From: Flavobacteriales bacterium
GTDB lineage: Bacteria; Bacteroidota; Bacteroidia; Flavobacteriales_F; PHOS-HE28
NCBI GenBank assembly: GCA_016712535.1
Contig: JADJQW010000004.1
Coordinates: 186,001-250,000, forward strand
Reading direction: 5' to 3'
Length of the DNA: 64,000 nt
A program made the position numbers and the translations under genes. The notes under the pieces are model-generated. The model saw only the letters and a program-made list of their open reading frames with translations. It had not been told where the DNA came from and did not search any database. Below, piece after piece: positions 27,482-35,931 of this stretch (its first letter is position 1; each line of letters opens with the position of its first letter).

Positions 27482-28768
27482 TCAGGCCGCACCGATGCCG
27501 CTCATGATGCGCCCTGTGGCGCCCACGCGGTCGCGCACATAACCGAGCGCCGCGGCCGCCGCTGCATCGCGCGCTGAACGGTCCGCCAGCAGCCGCGTGA
27601 GCACTGCGCGCAGCTGCTCCGCGTTGATCACCTCGAAGCCGCCGCCCGCTTCGATCAGGCCCGCAGCCTCGGCGAACTTGGTGTGGCGCGGCCCGAAGAC
27701 CACCGGTTTGCCCCAGGCCGCCGCTTCGAGGATGCTGTGTATGCCATCGCTGAACCCGCCTCCCACATAGGCGATGTCGGCGTGCTGGTACAAGCGCGCA
27801 AGCATGCCCATCCGGTCGACGAGCAGGGTGCGCGCGAAGAGCGGGTCCTCATCCGGCGGCACGGCCTGCGATCGCTCCGCCGAGGCGCCGTTCAGCACCG
27901 CCTCCAGTTCGCTCCAGCGCACCACGGGGCGCGGCAAGCGCTGCTCGATGCTGCGCAAGGCAGCAGCCGATGGCTCATGCGGGGCAATCATCAATCGCGG
28001 GGCATTGGGCATGCCGCGCAGCGCATCCGCGATCACGGCCTCATCCGCAGGCCAGGTGCTGCCTGCGATCAGCACAGGCGCATCCATGGCGCGGTGGAAG
28101 GCTTGTCCGATCGGCAAGCGCGCGCCTTCTCGTGCGATCTCATCCACGCGGTCGAACCTTGTATCACCGCTTACGGTGACGTCGTCGACCCCGATCCGAT
28201 GGAGCAGGGCCCTCGACCTCTCATCCTGCACGAAGAGGCGGGTGAAACAGCGCAGCATTGACCGGTGCGCTGAGCCGTACCAGCGGAAGAAGGCCTGCTC
28301 TTGCCTGAAGATCCCTGAGATCAAGAATATTGGAATGGACTTCGATCGAAGGCCCATGAGCCAGCTCGGCCAGAACTCGTACTTCACCCAGAGCACAAGG
28401 CTCGGCCGCACCAGCTGAACGAATCGTTCCGCGTTCCGTCGTCCATCCGCTGGGAGATACTCGACATGCGTGGCCCATGAAAGGCTCTTACGCGCTTGGT
28501 GGCCGCTTGGGCTGAAGAAGGTGATCAGAACCGGAGCTTTGGGCCGATCGCGCCTCAGGGCCTCGAGCACCGGCAGCCCTTGCTCGAATTCACCCACGCT
28601 CGCGCAGTGCATCCAGATGCAACCTTGAAGCGCATCGCGTTTCGCTGAAAGGCGATCCCAAATGCCTTTCCGGCCATTGACCCAAGCCTTTGCCTTCGGC
28701 GAGAAGAGCGCCGCTGCGCGGATCAGGAGATGATAGAGCCCAACGCCCAGATGGAGGAGGGTGGCCAT
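27482..28768 (-). CDS. waaA: 3-deoxy-D-manno-octulosonic acid (Kdo) transferase
   Basis: WaaA/KdtA adds Kdo from CMP-Kdo to lipid A precursor at the inner membrane. The 428-residue GT-B protein has a short N-terminal membrane anchor (LLHLGVGLYHLLIRAAAL). The acceptor domain carries IWMHCASVGEFEQGLPVLEAL with the conserved catalytic Glu (GEFxxxxP), and the donor domain carries LIAGSTWPADEAVI and IAYVGGGFSDGIHSILEAAAWGKPVVFGP. Number of Kdo added cannot be told. Its start is adjacent to the stop of the upstream OMP gene, so they form one transcription unit. Confidence 0.95.
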   Translation of the reverse strand: MATLLHLGVGLYHLLIRAAALFSPKAKAWVNGRKGIWDRLSAKRDALQGCIWMHCASVGEFEQGLPVLEALRRDRPKAPVLITFFSPSGHQARKSLSWATHVEYLPADGRRNAERFVQLVRPSLVLWVKYEFWPSWLMGLRSKSIPIFLISGIFRQEQAFFRWYGSAHRSMLRCFTRLFVQDERSRALLHRIGVDDVTVSGDTRFDRVDEIAREGARLPIGQAFHRAMDAPVLIAGSTWPADEAVIADALRGMPNAPRLMIAPHEPSAAALRSIEQRLPRPVVRWSELEAVLNGASAERSQAVPPDEDPLFARTLLVDRMGMLARLYQHADIAYVGGGFSDGIHSILEAAAWGKPVVFGPRHTKFAEAAGLIEAGGGFEVINAEQLRAVLTRLLADRSARDAAAAAALGYVRDRVGATGRIMSGIGAA

Positions 28769-29518
28769 TCAATAGCGGAACTTCTCGTCGGGCTTGCGGT
28801 AAATGGGCAGGCTCAGTCCGGCGCGGATCCCGGTGAGCAGGTCGAAGCGATCTCCACTGTCGGCCTGCTCCGTGTCGAAGTTGAAAGCGCGCAGCGGCTG
28901 CGTGAACCCGGCCATGACCTCCGCACCGATGTGGTAGTTCACGAAGCGCCGCTTGCCGAAGTGCTGGTAGCCCAGGTAGCCCAGCGCGGCGGGCCCGGCG
29001 GTGAGGCGGTCATAGCCTTCGAGATAGTCGTCCTCGAGCTGCGGCACAACGTTCTTCTGCGTCTGCACCCGCACCTTATGGCGCATGTAGCCGACGCCTG
29101 CTTTCAGCACCAGGCCGCTATTGGGGTTGGGACCGATCACCGGCAGGAGCTTTCCGGCAACACCGAAGACCGTCCAGCCGCGCTGCAGCAGGAACACATC
29201 GGCCATGATGCCATCCTGGTCAACCACTTGCCCGGCACTGTTGATCACATTGCCCAGTATGCCCGGCTCGACCACCTTGTTGCCGAAGAGGAAACTGCCT
29301 TCGACCCCGATCAGCCAATTCGATTCGCCCTTGCGCCAAACGGCAAGTCCCAGATTGCTGTTATCGCGGAAGCGCAAGGCCAGGTCGCCGCCTGGCCATT
29401 GGTGCGCATAGCCCACTTGCACGCTGACCAAGGGGATGGCCGCTTGGTGGATGCTCTTCAGCTCCTGAGCGCGAGCTGCGGCGTGCAGGAGTACCAATTG
29501 GAGCAGGAGGATGCGCAT
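28769..29518 (-). CDS. Conserved exported outer-membrane-type protein
   Basis: The 249-residue protein has a signal peptide (MRILLLQLVLLHAAARAQ), then alternating beta segments with aromatic ends (VQVGYAHQWPGGDLALRF, GLAVWRKGESNWLIGVEGS, AALGYLGYQHFGKRRFVNYH) and a C-terminus ending KFRY, all typical of an outer-membrane beta barrel. Homologues sit next to kdtA in Flavobacteriales as far as I recall, which hints at an envelope role, but no function is known to me. Its 3' end abuts kdtA. Confidence 0.75.
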   Translation of the reverse strand: MRILLLQLVLLHAAARAQELKSIHQAAIPLVSVQVGYAHQWPGGDLALRFRDNSNLGLAVWRKGESNWLIGVEGSFLFGNKVVEPGILGNVINSAGQVVDQDGIMADVFLLQRGWTVFGVAGKLLPVIGPNPNSGLVLKAGVGYMRHKVRVQTQKNVVPQLEDDYLEGYDRLTAGPAALGYLGYQHFGKRRFVNYHIGAEVMAGFTQPLRAFNFDTEQADSGDRFDLLTGIRAGLSLPIYRKPDEKFRY

Positions 29519-29546
29519 GCGTCGGGAGGCGCCGGGTAGCGTGCGG

Positions 29547-29554
29547 CGAAAGTA
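29547..29554 (-). promoter_or_regulatory. Candidate -7 box for the OMP-kdtA unit
   Basis: TACTTTCG on the minus strand, 36 nt before the ATG at 29518, of the TAnnTTCG class. Confidence 0.4.
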
Positions 29555-29586
29555 GCGCGGACCGGGGCGGGCGCTTGTTCGCGCGG

Positions 29587-29615
29587 CGTTGCTCGCAACG
29601 GTCGCGCTCTATCTT
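29587..29615 (+). promoter_or_regulatory. Candidate promoter for the sugar-nucleotide cluster
   Basis: TTG (29587-29589) and TATCTTCG (29608-29615) are separated by 18 bp, close to the Bacteroidota -33/-7 geometry. The ATG of the aminotransferase lies 30 nt further on. Confidence 0.4.
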
Positions 29616-29644
29616 CGGCGCCGCTTTCACCGAACCCGGCACGC

Positions 29645-30805
29645 ATGCAGACCAAGACCCCGATGAAGCCGATCCAGATGGTGGATCTGGTGAGCCAGTA
29701 CCACGCCATCAAAGGGGAGGTGGATGCCGCAGTGCTGCGCGTGATGGAGACGGCCGCCTTCATCAACGGCCCTGAGGTGAAGGACCTTGAGAGGGAGCTT
29801 TCGGCCTTCCTCGGCGCCAAGCACGTGGTCGGCTGCGCCAACGGCACCGATGCGCTGCAGATCGCCATGATGGCGCTGGGCCTGAAGCCCGGCGATGAAG
29901 TGATCACCGCTTCGTTCACCTTCGTGGCCACGGTAGAGGTGATCGGCCTCCTGGGCCTCACGCCCGTGTTCGCCGATGTGCAGCCCGGCACCTTCAACAT
30001 CGACCCAGAAGACATCAAGCGCAAGATCACGCCGAGGACGAAGGCCATCGTGCCCGTGCACCTCTTCGGGCAAAGCGCCGACATGGAGCCGATCATGGCC
30101 ATCGCCAAGGAGCACGGCCTTTCCGTGATCGAGGACAACTGCCAGGCGATCGGCAGCGACTACGCCTTCAGCGACGGATCGAAGAGGAGGGCCGGTACCA
30201 TCGGCCATATCGGCACCACCAGCTTCTTCCCGAGCAAGAACCTGGGCTGCTACGGCGATGGCGGGGCCATCTTCACCAACGACGACGAGCTGGCGAAGAA
30301 GGTCCGCCGCGTGTGCAATCACGGAAGCGACGTGCGCTACTACCACGAGGTGGTGGGCGTGAACAGCCGATTGGACAGCATGCAGGCCGCCATCCTTCGG
30401 ATCAAGCTGCGTCGGCTTGATGCGTATGCAGCGGCGCGCAACCGCGCTGCCTCCGCTTACGATGCCGCGTTCTCGGGCATCCCTGGACTCAGCATCCCGG
30501 AGCGGAGCAAGCGCAGTTCACATGTGTTCCACCAATATACGCTGAAGGTGTCCGGTGGCAAGCGGGACGCGCTGAAAGAGCACCTCGAGAAGCACGGCGT
30601 GCCCGCCATGATCTATTACCCCGTACCCTGCCACCTGCAGAACGCGTACAAGACCGCCCGCTTCGCGGAAGGATCATTGCCCGTGACCGAATCCATCACC
30701 CATGAAGTGCTCTCACTGCCCATGAGCACGGAGCTCGACGAGCAGCAGCTGGCGCACATCACCTCAGCCGTTAAGGCTTTCTTTCAGAATGGAAGTAGGC
30801 AGTAG
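29645..30805 (+). CDS. DegT/DnrJ/EryC1/StrS sugar aminotransferase, WbpE-like
   Basis: A 386-residue PLP enzyme that aminates a 3-keto (or 4-keto) nucleotide sugar. Conserved elements are NGPEVKDLERELSAFLGAKH, GCANGTDALQIAMMAL, SFTFVATVEVI, VIEDNCQAIGS and the PLP lysine K198 in TTSFFPSKNLGCYGDGGA. Close relatives include WbpE, which converts UDP-3-keto-GlcNAcA to UDP-GlcNAc3NA. The WbpB-, WbpD- and WbpA-type genes at 34-37 kb make that the preferred role. An internal ATG at 29663 could be the true start. The 3' end runs into a heptad-type repeat: the stop codon lies within it. Confidence 0.87.
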   Translation: MQTKTPMKPIQMVDLVSQYHAIKGEVDAAVLRVMETAAFINGPEVKDLERELSAFLGAKHVVGCANGTDALQIAMMALGLKPGDEVITASFTFVATVEVIGLLGLTPVFADVQPGTFNIDPEDIKRKITPRTKAIVPVHLFGQSADMEPIMAIAKEHGLSVIEDNCQAIGSDYAFSDGSKRRAGTIGHIGTTSFFPSKNLGCYGDGGAIFTNDDELAKKVRRVCNHGSDVRYYHEVVGVNSRLDSMQAAILRIKLRRLDAYAAARNRAASAYDAAFSGIPGLSIPERSKRSSHVFHQYTLKVSGGKRDALKEHLEKHGVPAMIYYPVPCHLQNAYKTARFAEGSLPVTESITHEVLSLPMSTELDEQQLAHITSAVKAFFQNGSRQ

Positions 30806-30870
30806 GCAGGGGCAGTCAGCAGTTCGCCTGCCTGCAACCCCCAACCGCCAAACCTTCAACCATCAACCTC
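30794..30870. repeat. Heptad-unit palindrome upstream of ugd
   Basis: The left part contains heptads AGTAGGC, AGTAGGC and AGTCAGC. GTAGGCAGG (30802-30810) can pair with CCTGCCTGC (30827-30835). CAACCNN heptads follow at 30835-30870 (CAACCCC, CAACCGC, one 8-mer, CAACCAT, CAACCTC), ending 10 nt before the ugd ATG. The CAACCNN unit recurs upstream of sdhA. Confidence 0.65.
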
Positions 30871-30880
30871 CAAGGACGGA

Positions 30881-32212
30881 ATGAACATCGCAGTAGTAGG
30901 AACAGGATACGTAGGCCTCGTCACAGGAACCTGCTTCGCCGAGACCGGCAACCACGTGATCTGCGTGGACATCGACGCCAGCAAGGTGCAGATGATGAAA
31001 GAAGGCAAAGTGCCCATCTACGAGCCGCACCTCGATGTGCTCTTCGAGCGCAACATCCGCCAGGGCCGCCTGCACTTCACCACCGACCTGGCCAGCGCGA
31101 TCAAGGACGCGCAGATCATCTTCCTCGCATTACCGACGCCGCCCGGCGAAGACGGCAGTGCCGACCTGAAGTATGTTCTGGGCGTGGCCGATGACCTGGG
31201 GAAGATCATCGCCGACTACAAGGTGATCGTGGACAAGAGCACCGTGCCCGTGGGCACTTCGGAGAAAGTGCATGCCGCGCTGGCCAAGCACGCCAAGGAG
31301 GACCTGTTCGATGTGGTGAGCAATCCGGAGTTCCTGCGCGAAGGATTCGCCGTCGATGATTTCCTGAAGCCCGACCGCGTGGTGGTGGGCACCAGCAGCC
31401 CCCGCGCACAGAAGGTGATGGAGGACCTCTACAAGCCCTTCGTGCGCCAGGGCAACCCCATCATATTCATGGACGAGCGCAGCGCCGAGCTCACCAAGTA
31501 CGCCGCCAACGCCTTCCTCGCCACCAAGATCACGTTCATGAACGAGATCGCGAACTTCTGCGAGCGCGTAGGCGCCGACGTGGACAAGGTGCGCATCGGC
31601 ATCGGCACGGACAGCCGGATCGGCAAGCGCTTCCTCTTCCCCGGAATCGGATACGGAGGCAGCTGCTTCCCCAAGGATGTGCAGGCCCTCGCGAAGAGCG
31701 GCAACGACGCCGGATACGAGTTCCAGATCATCAAGGCCGTGATGGAAGTGAACGAGGACCAGAAGACCTCGATCATCCCCAAGATCAAGAAGCACTTCGG
31801 CGACCTCACCGGCAAGCACTTCGCCCTCTGGGGCCTCGCCTTCAAGCCCGATACCGACGACATCCGCGAAGCACCGGCACTGTATGTGATCGATGAGCTC
31901 GTTGCCGCGGGAGCCACCGTCACCGCCTTCGACCCCGAGGCCATGGCCAACGTGAAGAAGCTGAAGGGCGATAAGATGAGCTTCGCGAAGGATGAGTACG
32001 AAGCGCTGAAGGGCGCCGACGCGCTGATCATCGCCACCGAATGGGCGCTCTTCCGCACGCCGGATTTCAAGCGCCTGGGTGAGCTGCTCAAGGAGAAGGT
32101 GATCTTCGATGGCCGCAACCTTTACGACTTGGACGAGATGGAGAAGCTCGGATTCCAGTACGTGATCGTGGGTCGCCAGCCTGTGAACGTGCCGGTGAAG
32201 GCGAATGCCTGA
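30881..32212 (+). CDS. ugd: UDP-glucose 6-dehydrogenase
   Basis: Ugd oxidises UDP-glucose twice with NAD+ to UDP-glucuronate. The 443-residue protein has the Rossmann start MNIAVVGTGYVGLVTGTCFA, ALPTPPGEDGSADLKYV, the nucleotide-sugar region SNPEFLREGFAVDDFLKPDRVV and the catalytic Cys262 in GIGYGGSCFPKDVQAL. The C-terminal domain includes FALWGLAFKPDTDDIREAP. Its product is the substrate of the decarboxylase encoded next, 96 nt downstream. Family length is normal. Confidence 0.96.
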   Translation: MNIAVVGTGYVGLVTGTCFAETGNHVICVDIDASKVQMMKEGKVPIYEPHLDVLFERNIRQGRLHFTTDLASAIKDAQIIFLALPTPPGEDGSADLKYVLGVADDLGKIIADYKVIVDKSTVPVGTSEKVHAALAKHAKEDLFDVVSNPEFLREGFAVDDFLKPDRVVVGTSSPRAQKVMEDLYKPFVRQGNPIIFMDERSAELTKYAANAFLATKITFMNEIANFCERVGADVDKVRIGIGTDSRIGKRFLFPGIGYGGSCFPKDVQALAKSGNDAGYEFQIIKAVMEVNEDQKTSIIPKIKKHFGDLTGKHFALWGLAFKPDTDDIREAPALYVIDELVAAGATVTAFDPEAMANVKKLKGDKMSFAKDEYEALKGADALIIATEWALFRTPDFKRLGELLKEKVIFDGRNLYDLDEMEKLGFQYVIVGRQPVNVPVKANA

Positions 32213-32224
32213 ACGCCGATCAAG

Positions 32225-32310
32225 AAGATCAGATGGTCAGGCAATCAGATGATCAGCGGAAGAGTGCGAATCCATTTTCTGATTCACTGATCATCTAATC
32301 ACCCGATCAT
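32225..32310. repeat. Octad-unit palindrome upstream of and overlapping the uxs start
   Basis: Four 8-bp units on the left (AAGATCAG, ATGGTCAG, GCAATCAG, ATGATCAG; 32225-32256) and four on the right (CTGATTCA, CTGATCAT, CTAATCAC, CCGATCAT; 32279-32310) form an imperfect inverted repeat with a 22-nt spacer. The last unit includes the first two bases of the ATG at 32309. Confidence 0.75.
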
Positions 32311-33301
32311 GCCACGAGAAAGAGTCCTCATCACCGGTGCTGCTGGCTTCCTCGGCTCGCACCTCTGCGATCGCTTCATCAAGGAGGGCTACCATGTCAT
32401 CGGCATGGACAACCTCATCACCGGGCGGCTCAAGAACATCGAGCACCTCTTCAAGCTGGAGCAATTCGAGTTCTACAACCACGACGTCTCCAAGTTCGTG
32501 CACGTGCCCGGCGAGCTGAAGTACATTTTGCACTTCGCTTCACCGGCCTCGCCGATCGATTACCTGAAGATCCCCATCCAGACCCTGAAGGTGGGTTCAT
32601 TGGGCACGCACAACCTGCTTGGCTTGGCGAAGGCGAAGGGCGCGCGCATCCTCGTGGCCAGCACCAGTGAGGTGTACGGCGATCCGCAGGTGCATCCGCA
32701 AACGGAGAGCTACTGGGGCCACGTGAATCCCATCGGCCCGCGCGGCGTGTACGACGAAGCGAAGCGCTTCCAGGAGGCCATCACCATGGCCTACCACACC
32801 TACCACGGGCTGGAGACGCGCATCGTGCGCATCTTCAACACCTATGGTCCGCGCATGCGCCTCAACGACGGTCGCGTGCTGCCCGCCTTCATCGGACAGG
32901 CCCTGCGCGGCGAGGACCTCACCGTGTTCGGCGATGGCTCGCAGACGCGCAGCTTCTGCTACGTCGAGGACCTGGTCGAAGGCATCTATCGGCTTCTTCT
33001 GAGCGATTACGCCGGTCCGGTGAACGTGGGCAATCCCAGCGAGATCACCATCGCGCAGTTCGCCGAGGAGATCATCAAGCTCACCGGCACCACGCAGAAA
33101 GTGGTGTACAAGCCGCTGCCGCAGGATGACCCCATGCAGCGCCAGCCGGACATCACGCTGGCGCGCAAGCTGCTCGGCTGGGAGCCGAAAGTGGCCCGCG
33201 CAGAAGGCCTGAAGATCACCTACGACTACTTCAAGTCACTGACGAAGGAAGAGCTCAACGAGAAGGAGCACTTCAGCTTCGAGGGGTATGTGAGGAAGTA
33301 G
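32309..33301 (+). CDS. UDP-glucuronate decarboxylase (UDP-xylose synthase)
   Basis: This 330-residue extended SDR enzyme converts UDP-glucuronate to UDP-xylose. The NAD-binding motif is VLITGAAGFLGSHLC. The substrate-binding LHFASPASPIDYLKIPIQTLKVG and STSEVYGDPxxHPQ are typical of UXS. The catalytic pair is Tyr148 and Lys152 in PRGVYDEAKRFQE. RIFNTYGPRMRLNDGRVLP and FGDGSQTRSFCYVEDLVEG complete the family pattern. It follows ugd, which makes its substrate. The start codon lies within an octad-unit palindrome. Confidence 0.95.
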   Translation: MPRERVLITGAAGFLGSHLCDRFIKEGYHVIGMDNLITGRLKNIEHLFKLEQFEFYNHDVSKFVHVPGELKYILHFASPASPIDYLKIPIQTLKVGSLGTHNLLGLAKAKGARILVASTSEVYGDPQVHPQTESYWGHVNPIGPRGVYDEAKRFQEAITMAYHTYHGLETRIVRIFNTYGPRMRLNDGRVLPAFIGQALRGEDLTVFGDGSQTRSFCYVEDLVEGIYRLLLSDYAGPVNVGNPSEITIAQFAEEIIKLTGTTQKVVYKPLPQDDPMQRQPDITLARKLLGWEPKVARAEGLKITYDYFKSLTKEELNEKEHFSFEGYVRK

Positions 33302-33303
33302 GG

Positions 33304-34221
33304 CTACTGCTTCACCCAGCGGAGGACATGATGCGAGCCATGTGGGCCGGTGACGCTCACGAAATAGGTCCCGCTCGGCCATTCCTCCGTGCTTACCGGC
33401 TCGCGCGGATCCAGCCGTAGTTCGGATTGAAGGATTCTCCCAAGCGCATCGCGAACTGCGATTGTGATGGGCGTGGTGTTGTTGAGAATGAAGTGATCGG
33501 TGCAAGGGTTTGGTACAACAGCGAATAGCTGGAAGTCCGATCGCTCGGAAGCGCTCGTGATGATATCGCAGGTACTTCCCTCCGGTAGGCTGATGTCCAC
33601 ATCCGAGTAGTGGGTGCGCGTGAACCAGAAGTAGTCAATTATAGGGCCTTCACAGGGTTGAGGCGGCGGAGACAGGTTCCACCTCACGCGCTCGATGATC
33701 CCGAGCGAGTCTCCGAAATTCGGTAGCGCTGATTCAGGAATTGGAACACCATTCTCATCGAGGTACGCAATGTCCCACGTTCGTAACGATAGCCCTTGGA
33801 TGATCACGTGGCCCGTATCCTGGATCTCTATCACGCCAAGCGGATAGCAAACGGGATCAACATCATCCCCCATCCACCGATCACCGGGCGAACCCAACCA
33901 AAGAAGCGTATCCCAGACTGCATCGGGCGGGCAAAACAGGCCACCACAGATGGACATTACGGCCGAGCCTTCCATACGATAGAACTGCATGAACACCGGC
34001 GATACAGGCCCTTGCAACGTGATATCCTGCAGTGTATAGTGTACCGCTTGGGCCTCATATCCGCCAAGGACCGTGTCGCCAACGTAGCGATACCGGTAAA
34101 GCGTTTGTCCAATGTGCTCACCAACCAAGTCCCAACACGCTCCCGGCGCCAGCCACTGCTGCGCCGATGCACCCGAGCTAACCGCGAATGCGGCGACCAG
34201 AGAAATGAGATTTGCCTTCAT
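33304..34221 (-). CDS. T9SS-exported protein, antisense inside the sugar cluster
   Basis: A 305-residue exported protein with a signal peptide (MKANLISLVAAFAVSSGASA) and a C-terminal T9SS sorting domain (VVPNPCTDHFILNNTTPITI through SGTYFVSV). The middle part has scattered Trp and Cys residues and no motif I recognise. It lies on the opposite strand between UXS and the acetyltransferase gene, with 2 nt separating its stop from the UXS stop. Its DNA looks less GC-rich, with more A/T-ending codons than its neighbours, so it may have been inserted into the cluster. Function unknown. Confidence 0.8.
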   Translation of the reverse strand: MKANLISLVAAFAVSSGASAQQWLAPGACWDLVGEHIGQTLYRYRYVGDTVLGGYEAQAVHYTLQDITLQGPVSPVFMQFYRMEGSAVMSICGGLFCPPDAVWDTLLWLGSPGDRWMGDDVDPVCYPLGVIEIQDTGHVIIQGLSLRTWDIAYLDENGVPIPESALPNFGDSLGIIERVRWNLSPPPQPCEGPIIDYFWFTRTHYSDVDISLPEGSTCDIITSASERSDFQLFAVVPNPCTDHFILNNTTPITIAVRDALGRILQSELRLDPREPVSTEEWPSGTYFVSVTGPHGSHHVLRWVKQ

Positions 34222-34296
34222 GGGTTTGTGAAACTAGCGAATAGACGTGTATGGCCAGCCTCGGCTGTCTAGCCGCTGTCGTCCCACTCCCTTCGG

Positions 34297-34304
34297 TACA
34301 TTCG
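34297..34304 (+). promoter_or_regulatory. Candidate -7 box for the acetyltransferase operon
   Basis: TACATTCG lies 21 nt before the ATG at 34318. It would allow the second half of the sugar cluster to be transcribed independently of the antisense T9SS gene. Confidence 0.4.
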
Positions 34305-34317
34305 CGGCCCCTTCGCC

Positions 34318-34890
34318 ATGCCCTACACCGCCCACCCCACCGCCATCGTCGACGAGGGCTGCTCCATCGGAGAGGGCACGCGCATCTGGCACTTCTCGCA
34401 CCTCATGCCAGGCTGCGTGATCGGTGAGCGCTGCAACATCGGCCAGAACGTCGTGGTGAGCCCGCAGGTGAAGCTGGGCAACAACGTGAAGGTGCAGAAC
34501 AACGTGAGCATCTACACGGGCGTGGAGTGCGAGGACGATGTCTTCCTCGGCCCTTCGTGCGTGTTCACCAACGTCATCAATCCGCGCAGCGCCGTGGCCC
34601 GGAGGGACCAATACCTTCGCACGCTTGTGAAGAAGGGCGCTTCCATCGGGGCCAATGCCACCATCGTCTGCGGGCACGACATCGGCCGCTACGCCTTCAT
34701 CGGCGCAGGCGCGGTGGTGACGAGGGAGGTTCCGGACTACGCGCTGGTGGTGGGCAATCCCGCTCGACAGACCGGTTGGATGAGCGAGTTCGGGCACAAG
34801 CTGAAATTCGGTGAGGGCAGCGAGGCCGTATGCCCGGAGAGCGGTCAGCGCTACGAACTGAAGAACGGGCGCGTGACACGCATCGCTTGA
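34318..34890 (+). CDS. Left-handed beta-helix acetyltransferase, WbpD-like
   Basis: A 190-residue hexapeptide-repeat acyltransferase. Repeats run from TAIVDEGCSIGEGTRIWHFSH through VVVSPQVKLGNNVKVQNNVS to DIGRYAFIGAGAVVTREVPDY. The early HFSHLMPGCVIGERCNIGQN and late NPARQTGWMSEFGHKL segments match WbpD/WlbB, which N-acetylates UDP-GlcNAc3NA to UDP-GlcNAc(3NAc)A. The next gene is the WbpB-type oxidoreductase, 3 nt away, which supports this pathway over other hexapeptide transferases. Confidence 0.88.
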   Translation: MPYTAHPTAIVDEGCSIGEGTRIWHFSHLMPGCVIGERCNIGQNVVVSPQVKLGNNVKVQNNVSIYTGVECEDDVFLGPSCVFTNVINPRSAVARRDQYLRTLVKKGASIGANATIVCGHDIGRYAFIGAGAVVTREVPDYALVVGNPARQTGWMSEFGHKLKFGEGSEAVCPESGQRYELKNGRVTRIA

Positions 34891-34893
34891 GCC

Positions 34894-35931
34894 ATGCCCA
34901 CGCCCTTGGAACAGAAGATCAGGTTCGCCGTGGTGGGCTGCGGCCACATCGGCAAGCGGCACGCGGAGATGATCCAGCGGCACCCGGAGTGCGAGCTGGT
35001 GGCGCTGTGCGACACCCGGCCCAGGACTGAGCTCGGCATCGAGGCCCTCGATGCCCCTTTCTTCAATGAGATGGACGCCATGCTTGCAGCTGTGCCGGGC
35101 ATCGAGGTGGTGAACATCTGCACGCCCAATGGACTGCATGCGTCGCAGAGCATCAAGGCCCTGGAGGCGCGCAAGCACGTGGTGTGCGAGAAGCCCATGG
35201 CACTGACGAAGGCGAGCGGGGAGGCGGTGATCCATACCGCGCTGCGCATGCATCGCACCGTGTTCGGCGTGATGCAGAACCGCTACTCGCCGCCGAGCCA
35301 ATGGATCAAGGGCGTGGTGGACCAAGGCCTGCTGGGCGACATCCACCTGGTGCAGGTGAACTGCTACTGGAACCGCGATGCACGCTATTACAAGCCGGGC
35401 ACCTGGAAGGGATCCGCCGATCTCGATGGCGGCACGCTCTTCACGCAGTTCAGCCACTTCGTCGACATCCTCTACTGGCTCTTCGGCGACATCACCGACA
35501 TCGAGGGCCGCTTCGCCGATTTCGCGCACCAGGGCCTCACCGCCTTCGAGGACACCGGCATCGTGAGCTTCCGCCTGCGAAACGGCGGCATGGGCTGCAT
35601 CAACTACAGCACGGCGGTGTGGGACAAGAACCTGGAGAGCAGCATGACCATCATCGGCTCCAAGGGCAGCGTGAAGATCGGCGGTCAGTACATGGATCAG
35701 GTGGAGCACTGCCACATCGCCGATTACGCTATGCCCGAGCTGGCCCCGACGAATCCCGCCAACGACTACGGCGCTTACAAGGGCAGCGCCAACAACCACG
35801 GCTTCATCATCGAGAACGTGGTGGATACGCTGAAAGGAAGGACAACGCTCACCACCAATGCCCTCGAGGGCCTCAAGGTGGTGGAGATCATCGAACGCAT
35901 CTACGAGAAAAGGGATGAACAACCTGTATGA
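34894..35931 (+). CDS. Gfo/Idh/MocA oxidoreductase, WbpB/WlbA-like
   Basis: A 345-residue NAD-dependent oxidoreductase. FAVVGCGHIGKRHAEMI is the Rossmann motif, VVNICTPNGLHA and CEKPMAL (Glu99-Lys100-Pro101) are the family signature, and the C-terminal domain contains GSADLDGGTLFTQFSHFVDIL. WbpB/WlbA oxidises UDP-GlcNAcA at C3, the step before transamination, and its sequence features and flanking genes fit. The 3' end overlaps the next gene by 17 nt, so translation is likely coupled. Confidence 0.9.
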   Translation: MPTPLEQKIRFAVVGCGHIGKRHAEMIQRHPECELVALCDTRPRTELGIEALDAPFFNEMDAMLAAVPGIEVVNICTPNGLHASQSIKALEARKHVVCEKPMALTKASGEAVIHTALRMHRTVFGVMQNRYSPPSQWIKGVVDQGLLGDIHLVQVNCYWNRDARYYKPGTWKGSADLDGGTLFTQFSHFVDILYWLFGDITDIEGRFADFAHQGLTAFEDTGIVSFRLRNGGMGCINYSTAVWDKNLESSMTIIGSKGSVKIGGQYMDQVEHCHIADYAMPELAPTNPANDYGAYKGSANNHGFIIENVVDTLKGRTTLTTNALEGLKVVEIIERIYEKRDEQPV

